A stretch of DNA of 64,000 nt, from contig DAITVZ010000012.1 of the NCBI GenBank assembly GCA_036841525.1, positions 12,396-76,395 on the forward strand, given 5' to 3'. Position 1 is the stretch's first letter. Every line of letters begins with the position of its first letter. This DNA comes from JAAYEA01 sp012689325 (GTDB lineage: Bacteria; Chloroflexota; Anaerolineae; JAAYEA01). Position numbers and translations under genes: made by a program. Below, piece after piece: positions 52,399 to 60,272 of this stretch. Under the pieces are notes generated by a model. That model was not told the DNA's origin. It made no database searches and was given only the letters and a program-made list of their open reading frames with translations.

Positions 52399-54642
52399 TC
52401 ACGGCGCGCGTTTGACGCCAAAGATGTTCAGCAGGTCGCCAGCGGCGATGGGCGAATAGTTCGCCGCCACCCGCGCCACCGGCGTCCACATCCCGCTCGG
52501 CGCGGTATAGATGTACAGGTACCTCGACCCGTCCACCACCTTGATCACGCCGATCTCGTCCTTCCCGTCCCCATCATAGTCCACCGCAAAGATGTGCTGC
52601 ACGTTACCACCAGGAATCGGTAGGAAGTTCGCCGCCACCGTCGAGACCGGCGTCCACATCCCGCTCGGCGCACTATAGATGTACAGGTACCTCGCCCCGT
52701 CCGACAACAGCTTCACGCAGGCGATCTCGTCCTTCCCGTCCCCGTTATAGTCCATCCCGAACATCCACAGCACGTTCCCACCAGGGATCGGCAAGTGGTT
52801 CGCCGCCACCGTCGACACCGGCGTCCACATCCCGCTCGGCGCGCTATAGATGTACAGGTACGGCACCCCGCCCACCACCTTCACCACGCCGATCTCTTCC
52901 TTGCCATCCCCGTTGTGGTCCACGCTGAACATGAACCGGATCGTCCCTGCCGGGATGGGCAGGTGGTTGGCCGCCACCGCGGAAGACGCCCCTTCCCAAC
53001 TCGTCGGCTGGCTATAGATGTACAGGTACGGCACCCCGCCGACCACCTTCACCGCCGCGATCCCGCTGGTCCCGTCCCCATCATGGTCCAGCCCGAACAT
53101 CCACCGCACGTCCCCGCCTGGGATCGGCGTCTTGTTCGAGCCCATGCTCACCACCGGAGACCAGAAGCCGGAGGGGGCGTTATACAGATACAGCCATGGC
53201 ACACCACTGGTCGTCTTACGCACGGCGATCAGCGAGGGATTACATACGTCGGTGCGCTGCAGATCGGGGATGCTGGACAGCCAAGCCTGGAAAGCAGGGT
53301 CCCCCGGCTCGCACAGGCCAGTCTCATCAAACCAAAAAGCGACCAAGTCGAGGCCGGTCAGGGAATCGGGAAGCCGCCCGTAGAGCTGATTCGTGGATAC
53401 CTTCAGGCTCCACAGCGCGGCCAGCCCCCCCAGTTCCGGCGGGACGGTTCCCACCAACTGGTTGATGGACAGGTCCAACTGCCAAAGGTGGGCCAATCCT
53501 CCCAGTTCGGCTGGTATAGTCCCGCCAAGTTGGTTGCCGGACAGGTCGAGAAACTCGAGAAGAGCGAGATTCCCAAACACCGGCGGGATCGATCCGGTCA
53601 ACTGATTGGCGGAAAGATCCAGGTGCCAGAGGTTGGAGAGGCTGCCCAACCCGGATGGTATGGCCCCGCTCAGTTGATTCCCGGAGAGATCAAGCAATTC
53701 CAGGCTGGCTAGGTTTCCTAACGCTGGCGGGATCACCCCTGTCAACTGGTTAGAGGCCAGGGCCAATTCCCACAGCCCGGCCAAACCGCCCAACTCGGCC
53801 GGGATGGTTCCGCTGAGCTGATTGGAGGACAAGTCGAGGGTCTCGAGATAGGTCAGGTTGCCCAATGCCGAGGGGATCGCTCCGCTTAGCTGGTTTTCCG
53901 ATAGGTCGAGCCACTCCAGACTGCCCAGGTTCTCCAGCACCGTCGGAATCTGACCAGTCAACAGGTTGCTGGACAAGTCCATCAGCCACAGATTGGCCAG
54001 GTTGCCCAGCGCTGCTGGGATGGCTCCGCTCAGTTGATTGGAGGAGAGATAGAGCCATTCCAGGCTACCCAGGTTGCCGAGTTCTGCGGGAATAGCCCCG
54101 CTCAGTTGATTGGCGGACAGATCGAGCCAGTTCAGTTTGGCCAGGCTGCCAAGCCCGGCAGGGATGGTCCCGCTCAGTTGGTTCGAGGAGAGGTCAAGCC
54201 ACTCCAGATTGGCCAGGTTGCCAAGCTCTGGAGGGATGGCTCCGGTCAACGCATTAGCGTAGAGTACGATCCACCTCAAATAGGTCAGGCCACCTAACGC
54301 CGAGGGGATGCTCCCGCTCAGGCCATTGTCACCCAGCTCGAGGTCGGTCACATGGCCGCTCTCGCACCACACCCCCGCCCATGCACAGGGCGTGTTGGTG
54401 TCCAGCCATCCGCTTCTGTCCGCCCAGCTAGGGCCATTGGTGCTGGTGTAGAGCGAGACCAGCGCCTCACACTCGGATTGGGGGATCTCGCTAACGGCGC
54501 TGCAACTGAACGCGGCCGGGGCCGGGGCGCTCTGGAAACGCCCAGTTTCGTGTGGGGGTACTTGAGAGGGAGCATTGCCTGCAGAGATCGCGGAACTCCA
54601 GACCAATATGATGGCCAAGGCAAGGGTCACTATTCGATGCAT
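52399..54642 (-). CDS. Exported plant-type LRR protein with C-terminal five-unit DxDGDG repeat module
   Basis: A 747-residue secreted protein. A signal peptide (MHRIVTLALAIILVWSSAIS) is followed by an LRR cap (ECEALVSLYTSTNGPSWADR..CAWAGVWCE) and 14 leucine-rich repeats of 24 residues with the plant-type pattern LDLSSNQLSGTIPAELG. From about residue 471 to the end lie five units of about 52 residues, each with YLYIYxAPSG, AANxxPIP and MFxxDxDGDGxxE (the last unit lacks the Asp-rich loop). The DxDGDG loops should bind calcium. GGGAGGG precedes the ATG. The C-terminal DNA is almost identical to that of the next gene. Probable role: binding at the cell surface; no enzyme motif is seen. Confidence 0.88.
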   Translation of the reverse strand: MHRIVTLALAIILVWSSAISAGNAPSQVPPHETGRFQSAPAPAAFSCSAVSEIPQSECEALVSLYTSTNGPSWADRSGWLDTNTPCAWAGVWCESGHVTDLELGDNGLSGSIPSALGGLTYLRWIVLYANALTGAIPPELGNLANLEWLDLSSNQLSGTIPAGLGSLAKLNWLDLSANQLSGAIPAELGNLGSLEWLYLSSNQLSGAIPAALGNLANLWLMDLSSNLLTGQIPTVLENLGSLEWLDLSENQLSGAIPSALGNLTYLETLDLSSNQLSGTIPAELGGLAGLWELALASNQLTGVIPPALGNLASLELLDLSGNQLSGAIPSGLGSLSNLWHLDLSANQLTGSIPPVFGNLALLEFLDLSGNQLGGTIPAELGGLAHLWQLDLSINQLVGTVPPELGGLAALWSLKVSTNQLYGRLPDSLTGLDLVAFWFDETGLCEPGDPAFQAWLSSIPDLQRTDVCNPSLIAVRKTTSGVPWLYLYNAPSGFWSPVVSMGSNKTPIPGGDVRWMFGLDHDGDGTSGIAAVKVVGGVPYLYIYSQPTSWEGASSAVAANHLPIPAGTIRFMFSVDHNGDGKEEIGVVKVVGGVPYLYIYSAPSGMWTPVSTVAANHLPIPGGNVLWMFGMDYNGDGKDEIACVKLLSDGARYLYIYSAPSGMWTPVSTVAANFLPIPGGNVQHIFAVDYDGDGKDEIGVIKVVDGSRYLYIYTAPSGMWTPVARVAANYSPIAAGDLLNIFGVKRAP
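52401..53231 (-). repeat. Long direct repeat, copy A (C-terminal module DNA)
   Basis: This stretch recurs at 54728-55558 (offset 2327 bp) with only scattered, mostly silent changes up to about 53120 and more beyond. It encodes the five-unit module of the LRR protein. Confidence 0.95.
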
Positions 54643-54661
54643 CGTCCCTCCCAAATACATG

Positions 54662-54696
54662 CTCGATAGCCCGGGGCATCACCCCGGGCTATCGAG
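54662..54696 (-). terminator. Strong hairpin between the FG-GAP and LRR genes
   Basis: A perfect 15-bp stem CTCGATAGCCCGGGG with its complement and a 5-base loop. It follows the FG-GAP gene stop by 29 bp and ends 19 bp before the LRR gene start. No T run follows on the minus strand, so it may attenuate or protect the mRNA rather than fully terminate. Confidence 0.6.
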
Positions 54697-54725
54697 TAGA
54701 ATAGATTATACGGGCGCTGTGCTGT

Positions 54726-57263
54726 TTACGGCGCGCGTTTGACGCTAAAGATGTTCAGCAGGTCGCCAGCGGCGATGGGCGAATAGTTCGCCGCTACCCG
54801 CGCCACCGGCGTCCACATCCCGCTCGGCGCGGTATAGATGTACAGGTACCTCGACCCGTCCACCACCTTGATCACGCCGATCTCGTCCTTCCCGTCCCCA
54901 TCATAGTCCACCGCAAAGATGTGCTGCACGTTACCACCAGGAATCGGTAGGAAGTTCGCCGCCACCGTCGAGACCGGCGTCCACATCCCGCTCGGCGCAC
55001 TATAGATGTACAGGTACCTCGCCCCGTCCGACAACAGCTTCACGCAGGCGATCTCGTCCTTCCCGTCCCCGTTATAGTCCATCCCGAACATCCACAGCAC
55101 GTTCCCACCAGGGATCGGCAAGTGGTTCGCCGCCACCGTCGACACCGGCGTCCACATCCCGCTCGGCGCGCTATAGATGTACAGGTACGGCACCCCGCCC
55201 ACCACCTTCACCACGCCGATCTCTTCCTTGCCATCCCCGTTGTGGTCCACGCTGAACATGAACCGGATCGTCCCTGCCGGGATGGGCAGGTGGTTGGCCG
55301 CCACCGCGGAAGACGCCCCTTCCCAACTCGTCGGCTGGCTATAGATGTACAGGTACGGCACCCCGCCGACCACCTTCACCGCCGCGATTCCGCTGGTCCC
55401 GTCCCCGTCGTGGTCCAGCCCGAACATCCACCGCACGTCCCCGCCCGGGATCGGCGTCTTGTTCGAACCCTGGCTCACCACCGGAGACCAGAACTCGTAA
55501 GGCGAGTTGTACAGGTACAGCCACGGCACACCACTGGTCATCTTACGCACGGCGATCAAGGAGGAAGCCTCGCCATCAACGATGTTTAGCTCGGTATTGG
55601 CGCCCTCGGACCAGTATGCCAACGCGTCGGTCATTCGCTCGCCGACCTTGAACCGCAGCTCCTGGCCATTCACGGTGACGCCATCCACTGCGGGCGTGTC
55701 CGGATTATCCCAGAGCGCCTCGACCGTATATCTGGAGACGCCCCCGAGCGAAGTGATGGTCGCGCGCCCGACCTGAACGCTGCCTGCCCACACGGTGAGA
55801 ACAGACCCGGCCGGCGGCGCTACGCGGTTGATCAGCACGGACCCGTAGAGCGTATGGGGCACCTTATTGGTCCCGGACTGCGAGAAGGGTTGATAGACGT
55901 GGGCCCAGCTCATCCAGGGCGCGCCGACGATGACATCCGCAAGGCCGTCGTTATTCACGTCCCCGGCCGTTCCCACGGCGTGTCCGAACTGAGCGCCCTC
56001 GGGGCCTTCGGCTGACCATGCCGGGGCGGCGCCCAGGCCCGTGGCCGACCCGCGGTAGACGAACACGCGCCCGACGCCCACCTCGCTCTCGACAAAGGGC
56101 GCGCCGACGACGATGTCAGCAAAGCCATCGCCATCCGCGTCGCCCGCCGTGCCGACTGACCTGCCAAACTGCACGTTCTCCAGGTTGCCTTCGCCTGCCC
56201 ACGCAGCGGTAGAGCCGAGGCCGAGGGCTGAGCCCAGATACACGCTGGCGCGCCCCTCCAGGCTCTGCCCGGGGGTGCTATCGCCATAGTCGCTAGGGCT
56301 AAAGTAGGGCGCGCCAATGATCACGTCGGCGTAGCCGTCGCCATTCACATCGCCGGCCGTGCCCACGGCATCGCCGAACCCCTCGGCATAGTCCTCCACC
56401 GTCCAGGCGGGCGTGACGCCCAGGCCAGAGGCCGAGCCATGATAGACGCGGACCTCGCCAGCGGAGGCCACGCCGATGATCACATCGTCATAGTAATCGC
56501 CATTCACATCGCCAGCGGTGCCGACCGCATCGCCCAGGTCGGTTCCCGCGGCGCCCTGTATCCTCCAGGCGTGAGTGGCGCCGATGCCGGACGCCGAGCC
56601 GTGGTAGACGCTCGCCGTGCCCCCATTCGCCAGCGGGGCGCCGACGATCACGTCGCTGAATCCATCGTTGTTAACGTCGCCCGCCGTCCCGACGGAGAGG
56701 CCGAAACCGGCGTTCGCCACGCTGCCCTCGATCACCCGGGCGGGACTGCTGGCCAGGCCCAATGCGGAGCCAAGGAAGATGCTCACGCGTCCCGCATCCA
56801 CCAGACCTGCTGCCGTGGTAAAGTGCGGTTCGCCAACGATCACGTCATCGTAGCCATCGCCATTCACATCGCCCGCGGTGCCCACCGACCAGCCCAGGCT
56901 CGTGTGAATGGCCCCGGTCACCGACCAAGCGGGAGTGGTTTTCAGCCCCGTGGCCGATCCATGGTAGACGAAGGCCTGCCCCACGGCGGTCTGCGGGTTC
57001 ACCATTGGCGCGCCAATGATCACATCGGCATAGCCATCCCCGTTGACATCGCCCGCGGTCCCAACCGCATACCCATAGTCTCCCCCGGGGTTCTGGATCA
57101 CCCAATCCAGATCCGCCGGGCCCTCCACCCGTACGTCAGAGGTTTCATCAGAACCTATGGCCGCTGCCGCAGAAACCTGGGCTAAGGGCATCAATAGAGA
57201 GCCCAGGATACTGAGCAACATGGCTACCCGGAACAAACCCACAAGCCGATTCCTGAAGCCCAT
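54726..57263 (-). CDS. Exported FG-GAP propeller protein with C-terminal five-unit DxDGDG repeat module
   Basis: An 845-residue secreted protein. The signal peptide is followed by seven FG-GAP (integrin-alpha-like) blades, each with AVGTAGDVNGDGYADVIIGAP-like sequence; the fourth has NGDYY instead of NGDGY. Seven blades should close a beta-propeller with calcium loops. A beta-sandwich-like region (HTLYGSVLINRVAPPAG, VTVNGQELRFKVGE) follows, and from about residue 570 to the end is the same module as in the LRR protein, ending LLNIFSVKRAP. AGGAGGT precedes the ATG. Two promoters are seen upstream. Confidence 0.9.
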   Translation of the reverse strand: MGFRNRLVGLFRVAMLLSILGSLLMPLAQVSAAAAIGSDETSDVRVEGPADLDWVIQNPGGDYGYAVGTAGDVNGDGYADVIIGAPMVNPQTAVGQAFVYHGSATGLKTTPAWSVTGAIHTSLGWSVGTAGDVNGDGYDDVIVGEPHFTTAAGLVDAGRVSIFLGSALGLASSPARVIEGSVANAGFGLSVGTAGDVNNDGFSDVIVGAPLANGGTASVYHGSASGIGATHAWRIQGAAGTDLGDAVGTAGDVNGDYYDDVIIGVASAGEVRVYHGSASGLGVTPAWTVEDYAEGFGDAVGTAGDVNGDGYADVIIGAPYFSPSDYGDSTPGQSLEGRASVYLGSALGLGSTAAWAGEGNLENVQFGRSVGTAGDADGDGFADIVVGAPFVESEVGVGRVFVYRGSATGLGAAPAWSAEGPEGAQFGHAVGTAGDVNNDGLADVIVGAPWMSWAHVYQPFSQSGTNKVPHTLYGSVLINRVAPPAGSVLTVWAGSVQVGRATITSLGGVSRYTVEALWDNPDTPAVDGVTVNGQELRFKVGERMTDALAYWSEGANTELNIVDGEASSLIAVRKMTSGVPWLYLYNSPYEFWSPVVSQGSNKTPIPGGDVRWMFGLDHDGDGTSGIAAVKVVGGVPYLYIYSQPTSWEGASSAVAANHLPIPAGTIRFMFSVDHNGDGKEEIGVVKVVGGVPYLYIYSAPSGMWTPVSTVAANHLPIPGGNVLWMFGMDYNGDGKDEIACVKLLSDGARYLYIYSAPSGMWTPVSTVAANFLPIPGGNVQHIFAVDYDGDGKDEIGVIKVVDGSRYLYIYTAPSGMWTPVARVAANYSPIAAGDLLNIFSVKRAP
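54728..55558 (-). repeat. Long direct repeat, copy B (C-terminal module DNA)
   Basis: Partner of 52401-53231. It encodes the module of the FG-GAP protein; at protein level the two modules differ mainly in the first unit and in one residue near the end (IFGVKRAP against IFSVKRAP). Confidence 0.95.
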
Positions 57264-57375
57264 ACTGACCTCCTAACGCGAACGATCCATTCTTGCCTGC
57301 ACCGCTGCCCGCCTCTGTGCTGCCGCATACCCGGTAGCGCTTCCAAAGCGCCACTGGTACACGGCCCCGACCCTC

Positions 57376-57384
57376 ATTATAGCA
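57376..57384 (-). promoter_or_regulatory. Extended -10 promoter of the FG-GAP gene (proximal)
   Basis: On the minus strand TGCTATAATGAGG is an extended -10 element without a good -35. The leader would be about 105 nt. Confidence 0.5.
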
Positions 57385-57590
57385 CGGAACCCAGGCCCTA
57401 GACGACGGTTCTGGTGGGCAACCCGTTGGGCAGTGGTTGGCCCGAGTTGGAGTATGGTTGGATGGCTTGGCCAAAACCAAGTCCCGCCTGACGTTCGAGT
57501 TGACGCTTGGCCCAGTGGCCGCGGAGTGGCGCTGGCCGCAGCCTGGCCCGAGCAAGGAATGACCAAGGTGGCCTGCCACGCCGCAATGTA

Positions 57591-57619
57591 ATTGTACACC
57601 AAAGGCCAAATCGTGGCAA
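57591..57619 (-). promoter_or_regulatory. Sigma-70-type promoter of the FG-GAP gene (distal)
   Basis: On the minus strand TTGCCA (57614-57619) and TACAAT (57591-57596) are 17 bp apart. The leader would be about 320 nt. Apart from the two promoters I see only loose TTGGCC-rich repetition in the 401-bp gap 57264-57664. Confidence 0.55.
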
Positions 57620-57664
57620 TAGGACATGCGTACTCCCAGCGCCAAGGCAAGAGCAGGCGCAGTC

Positions 57665-60076
57665 CTACGGGCCTCGGGCCCCGCTCTTGACGGGCAGGAT
57701 GTTCAGCAGTTGCCCGCTCACGATGGGCGCCCGGTTCGCGGCAACCCGGCTCACCCCGGTCCACGGCCCCGTGGGGCAGGTATAGATGTACAGGTACCTG
57801 GTCCCCCCGACGGTCTTGACCACCGCGATCTCATCCGGCCCGTCGTCATCGATATCGATGGCAAAGAGGCCGTGCAACTCCCCGCTGGGTATGGGTGCCG
57901 CGTTGGCGGCAACCTGCTGCACGCCCGTCCACATCCCCTTCGGACAGGTATAGATGTACAGGTAGGGCACACCCTCCAACACCTTGACCACCGCGATCTC
58001 GGTCACCCCATCCCCATCATAGTCTACCGGGCACATCCACCGCACGTCGCCGCTGGGGATCGGCGCGGCGTTCGCCGCCACCATCGCCGCCTCCGCCCCT
58101 GGCCCCGTCGGAGCCGTATAGATGTACAGGTAGGAGGTTCCCCCCACCACCTTGACCGCGGCAACTTCCTCTACCCCATCCCCATCCCGGTCCACGCCAA
58201 ACATGAAGCGAACGTCCCCCGCCGGAATGGGTTGGCGGTTGCTCGCCAGCACGACCGCCGGCTCCTCTGGGCCGGCCGGCTGCGCGTAGATCAAGAGCAC
58301 CGAGGCGCCATCCACGATCTTGAGCGTCGCGATCTCGCTCACACCGTCGCCGTCGTGGTCCAGACCAAACATGAAACGGACCTCCCCTGCGGCGATGGCG
58401 GATCGGTGCGCGCCCGCGCTCGCCACCGGCGTCCACAAGCCGGCGGGCGCCTGGTAAAAGATCAGCCGGGGCTCCCCCTCCACCGCCTTGAGCGTCGCAA
58501 TCAGGGCGTGGGAGCTTGGTGCGGCGGCGGGCTCGGTTGCCCCGCTGGCCGCCTGACCATAGATCACCCCGTCCGGGAAGGCCCGCAGGACAGGCAACTC
58601 GGCCATCTCGAGATCCTGAGCCGAGGGCAGGTACCAGCGATAGGCCACCGCGTCCACGGACACGATCAGCGCTTTCTGCTCCCTGCACTCTTCAACCATG
58701 CGCCGCAATTGCTCGGCATAGTCCGGGTTGGGCTTCAGCGTGACGTGATCCACCTTGGCCGGGAACATGAGCGCGCGCTTGCCCGTGAGGTAACCGATTG
58801 CGTCGTAAGCATTGGAGTAGACCAGGCCATCCGGGAGCTCCTTGAGGTAGCTGATAACCTTGGATTCCCGCCAGAAACGTGAAGTGTATTCCCGCCCGTT
58901 CGCGTGGATGTCGGCCGCTTCGGCAAGAGCGCTGCGGCCATTGACCAGGGCGCCACAAGCCAGCAAGAGCACAAAAACGGGCCAAAGGGCTCTCCGGTGG
59001 AGGGCCTGCGCCAGCGCCGAGGCCAGGGCGATGCCGGCCATGGCCAGCACCAACATGGCCGGCAACAGGATGCGCGCGTCGAGGGCAGTCGCGGCATCCC
59101 ACAACGAGATGGAAGCGAGGGTGAACGCGAGGTACATGCCCACGAACAGGAGGCCGAGGCAAGCGCTCGCGATCTGGGGGGAGAGGGCCTGCTTACGCAA
59201 GCAGCCCTTTCGGCCCAGGATGAGCAGGGCTCCGACCAGGCTCGCCCCGACCCCGATCGCGTAGAGCCCTTGGGCCCAAGCGGGCATCGAGACGGAGAGG
59301 CCAAAACCCTGCACCGTCTTGGCCAAGTCGCGTAGGTGGCTCATCCCAAAGAGATGCACCTGCAGGCTCCGGCCGGTGGCGGTCCCGCCCACGGCGAGAT
59401 TGCGCAGCAACCACAGGGATAAGGGCAGAAACGCCACCGCCGCGCTCAACCACGCATCGCCAAGGCGGCGCCGCGCGTTCCCCTGGCCGAAGGCCACGGG
59501 CGCGGCCACCAGCGGCGCCAACAGCGCCACTCCAACATAGCGGGTACACAGGGCAGCGGCGACGAGCAACGCCGTCGCCAGGAGCAGGCGCCTGTCGGGC
59601 CGCAGGGCGTAGGCGGCGAGGGCAAGCAGAGCCGCCAGGGCAAAGGTGATGAAGGGCCCTTCCGACCAGGCCATCGCGTGCGCCGCCAGCACGTGCGTGG
59701 ACGGCAAAAAGACCCCCAGCGCCCCCACTATCGCGGACAAGCGCCGCCTTGCCCCCAGCCCAACCGCGAGGCCAAAAAGAACCGTGTTGGCCCCGTACAC
59801 CAACGCGCCAAGCCAGCGCGCCCCCTCGAGGGGATCGCCGTGGCGCAAGGTCCCGGCAGCGGCAAGCAAAAGGGGGTACAGCGGCGGGAAGCGCACCATC
59901 GGTGCGCCTGCGACCGCGAACCCCCTTCCCGCCAACAAGCTCTGTGCTGTTCCCAGATAGACCGTCGAGTCAGGGCTGACCCCTGGCCCCAGCGCGGTGG
60001 TCCGGAACATGAACAGCGCGGCGCACGCGCCCATGAGGACGAGGAGCGCGACACCCCAGCGGGGGTTCGCATCCAT
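57665..60076 (-). CDS. GT39-like polytopic membrane protein fused to a five-unit DxDGDG repeat module
   Basis: An 803-residue protein. The first 410 or so residues are a polytopic membrane domain like dolichyl-phosphate-mannose-type (GT39/GT83) transferases: PDSTVYLGTAQSLLAGRGF, FPPLYPLLLAAAG and some ten hydrophobic helices. A soluble loop domain follows (YSNAYDAIGYLTGKRALMF). From about residue 535 to the end are five repeat units with four DxDGDG-type loops, homologous to but more diverged than those of the two neighbouring proteins; the end is LLNILPVKSGARGP. The usual Asp-Glu of GT39 enzymes is replaced by P-D-S near the N-terminus. The start MDANPRW has only a weak ribosome site. Confidence 0.82.
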   Translation of the reverse strand: MDANPRWGVALLVLMGACAALFMFRTTALGPGVSPDSTVYLGTAQSLLAGRGFAVAGAPMVRFPPLYPLLLAAAGTLRHGDPLEGARWLGALVYGANTVLFGLAVGLGARRRLSAIVGALGVFLPSTHVLAAHAMAWSEGPFITFALAALLALAAYALRPDRRLLLATALLVAAALCTRYVGVALLAPLVAAPVAFGQGNARRRLGDAWLSAAVAFLPLSLWLLRNLAVGGTATGRSLQVHLFGMSHLRDLAKTVQGFGLSVSMPAWAQGLYAIGVGASLVGALLILGRKGCLRKQALSPQIASACLGLLFVGMYLAFTLASISLWDAATALDARILLPAMLVLAMAGIALASALAQALHRRALWPVFVLLLACGALVNGRSALAEAADIHANGREYTSRFWRESKVISYLKELPDGLVYSNAYDAIGYLTGKRALMFPAKVDHVTLKPNPDYAEQLRRMVEECREQKALIVSVDAVAYRWYLPSAQDLEMAELPVLRAFPDGVIYGQAASGATEPAAAPSSHALIATLKAVEGEPRLIFYQAPAGLWTPVASAGAHRSAIAAGEVRFMFGLDHDGDGVSEIATLKIVDGASVLLIYAQPAGPEEPAVVLASNRQPIPAGDVRFMFGVDRDGDGVEEVAAVKVVGGTSYLYIYTAPTGPGAEAAMVAANAAPIPSGDVRWMCPVDYDGDGVTEIAVVKVLEGVPYLYIYTCPKGMWTGVQQVAANAAPIPSGELHGLFAIDIDDDGPDEIAVVKTVGGTRYLYIYTCPTGPWTGVSRVAANRAPIVSGQLLNILPVKSGARGP

Positions 60077-60272
60077 GACGGCAGAGCCCGGACCTCTCTG
60101 GCGAACGAACGCTGACCTCCGGACCGATCCGGACGACCATGGGCTGGCGATCCTGGGCCTCCCTGGTGTTCTCACGGCTCGCGCTTGGGGCTGCGTAGGC
60201 CAAGCTCACCTGGATAGTAGCTGCGGAATCCACCCGAATCCCGCCACGACATGGGCAATGGGCCCTGGTGGC

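Noticed and set aside
53400..54330. Regularly spaced 72-bp repeats that could suggest a repeat array
   Set aside because: They are in-frame leucine-rich repeat codons with variable bases at third positions, not a CRISPR array; no cas genes are present anywhere in the window.
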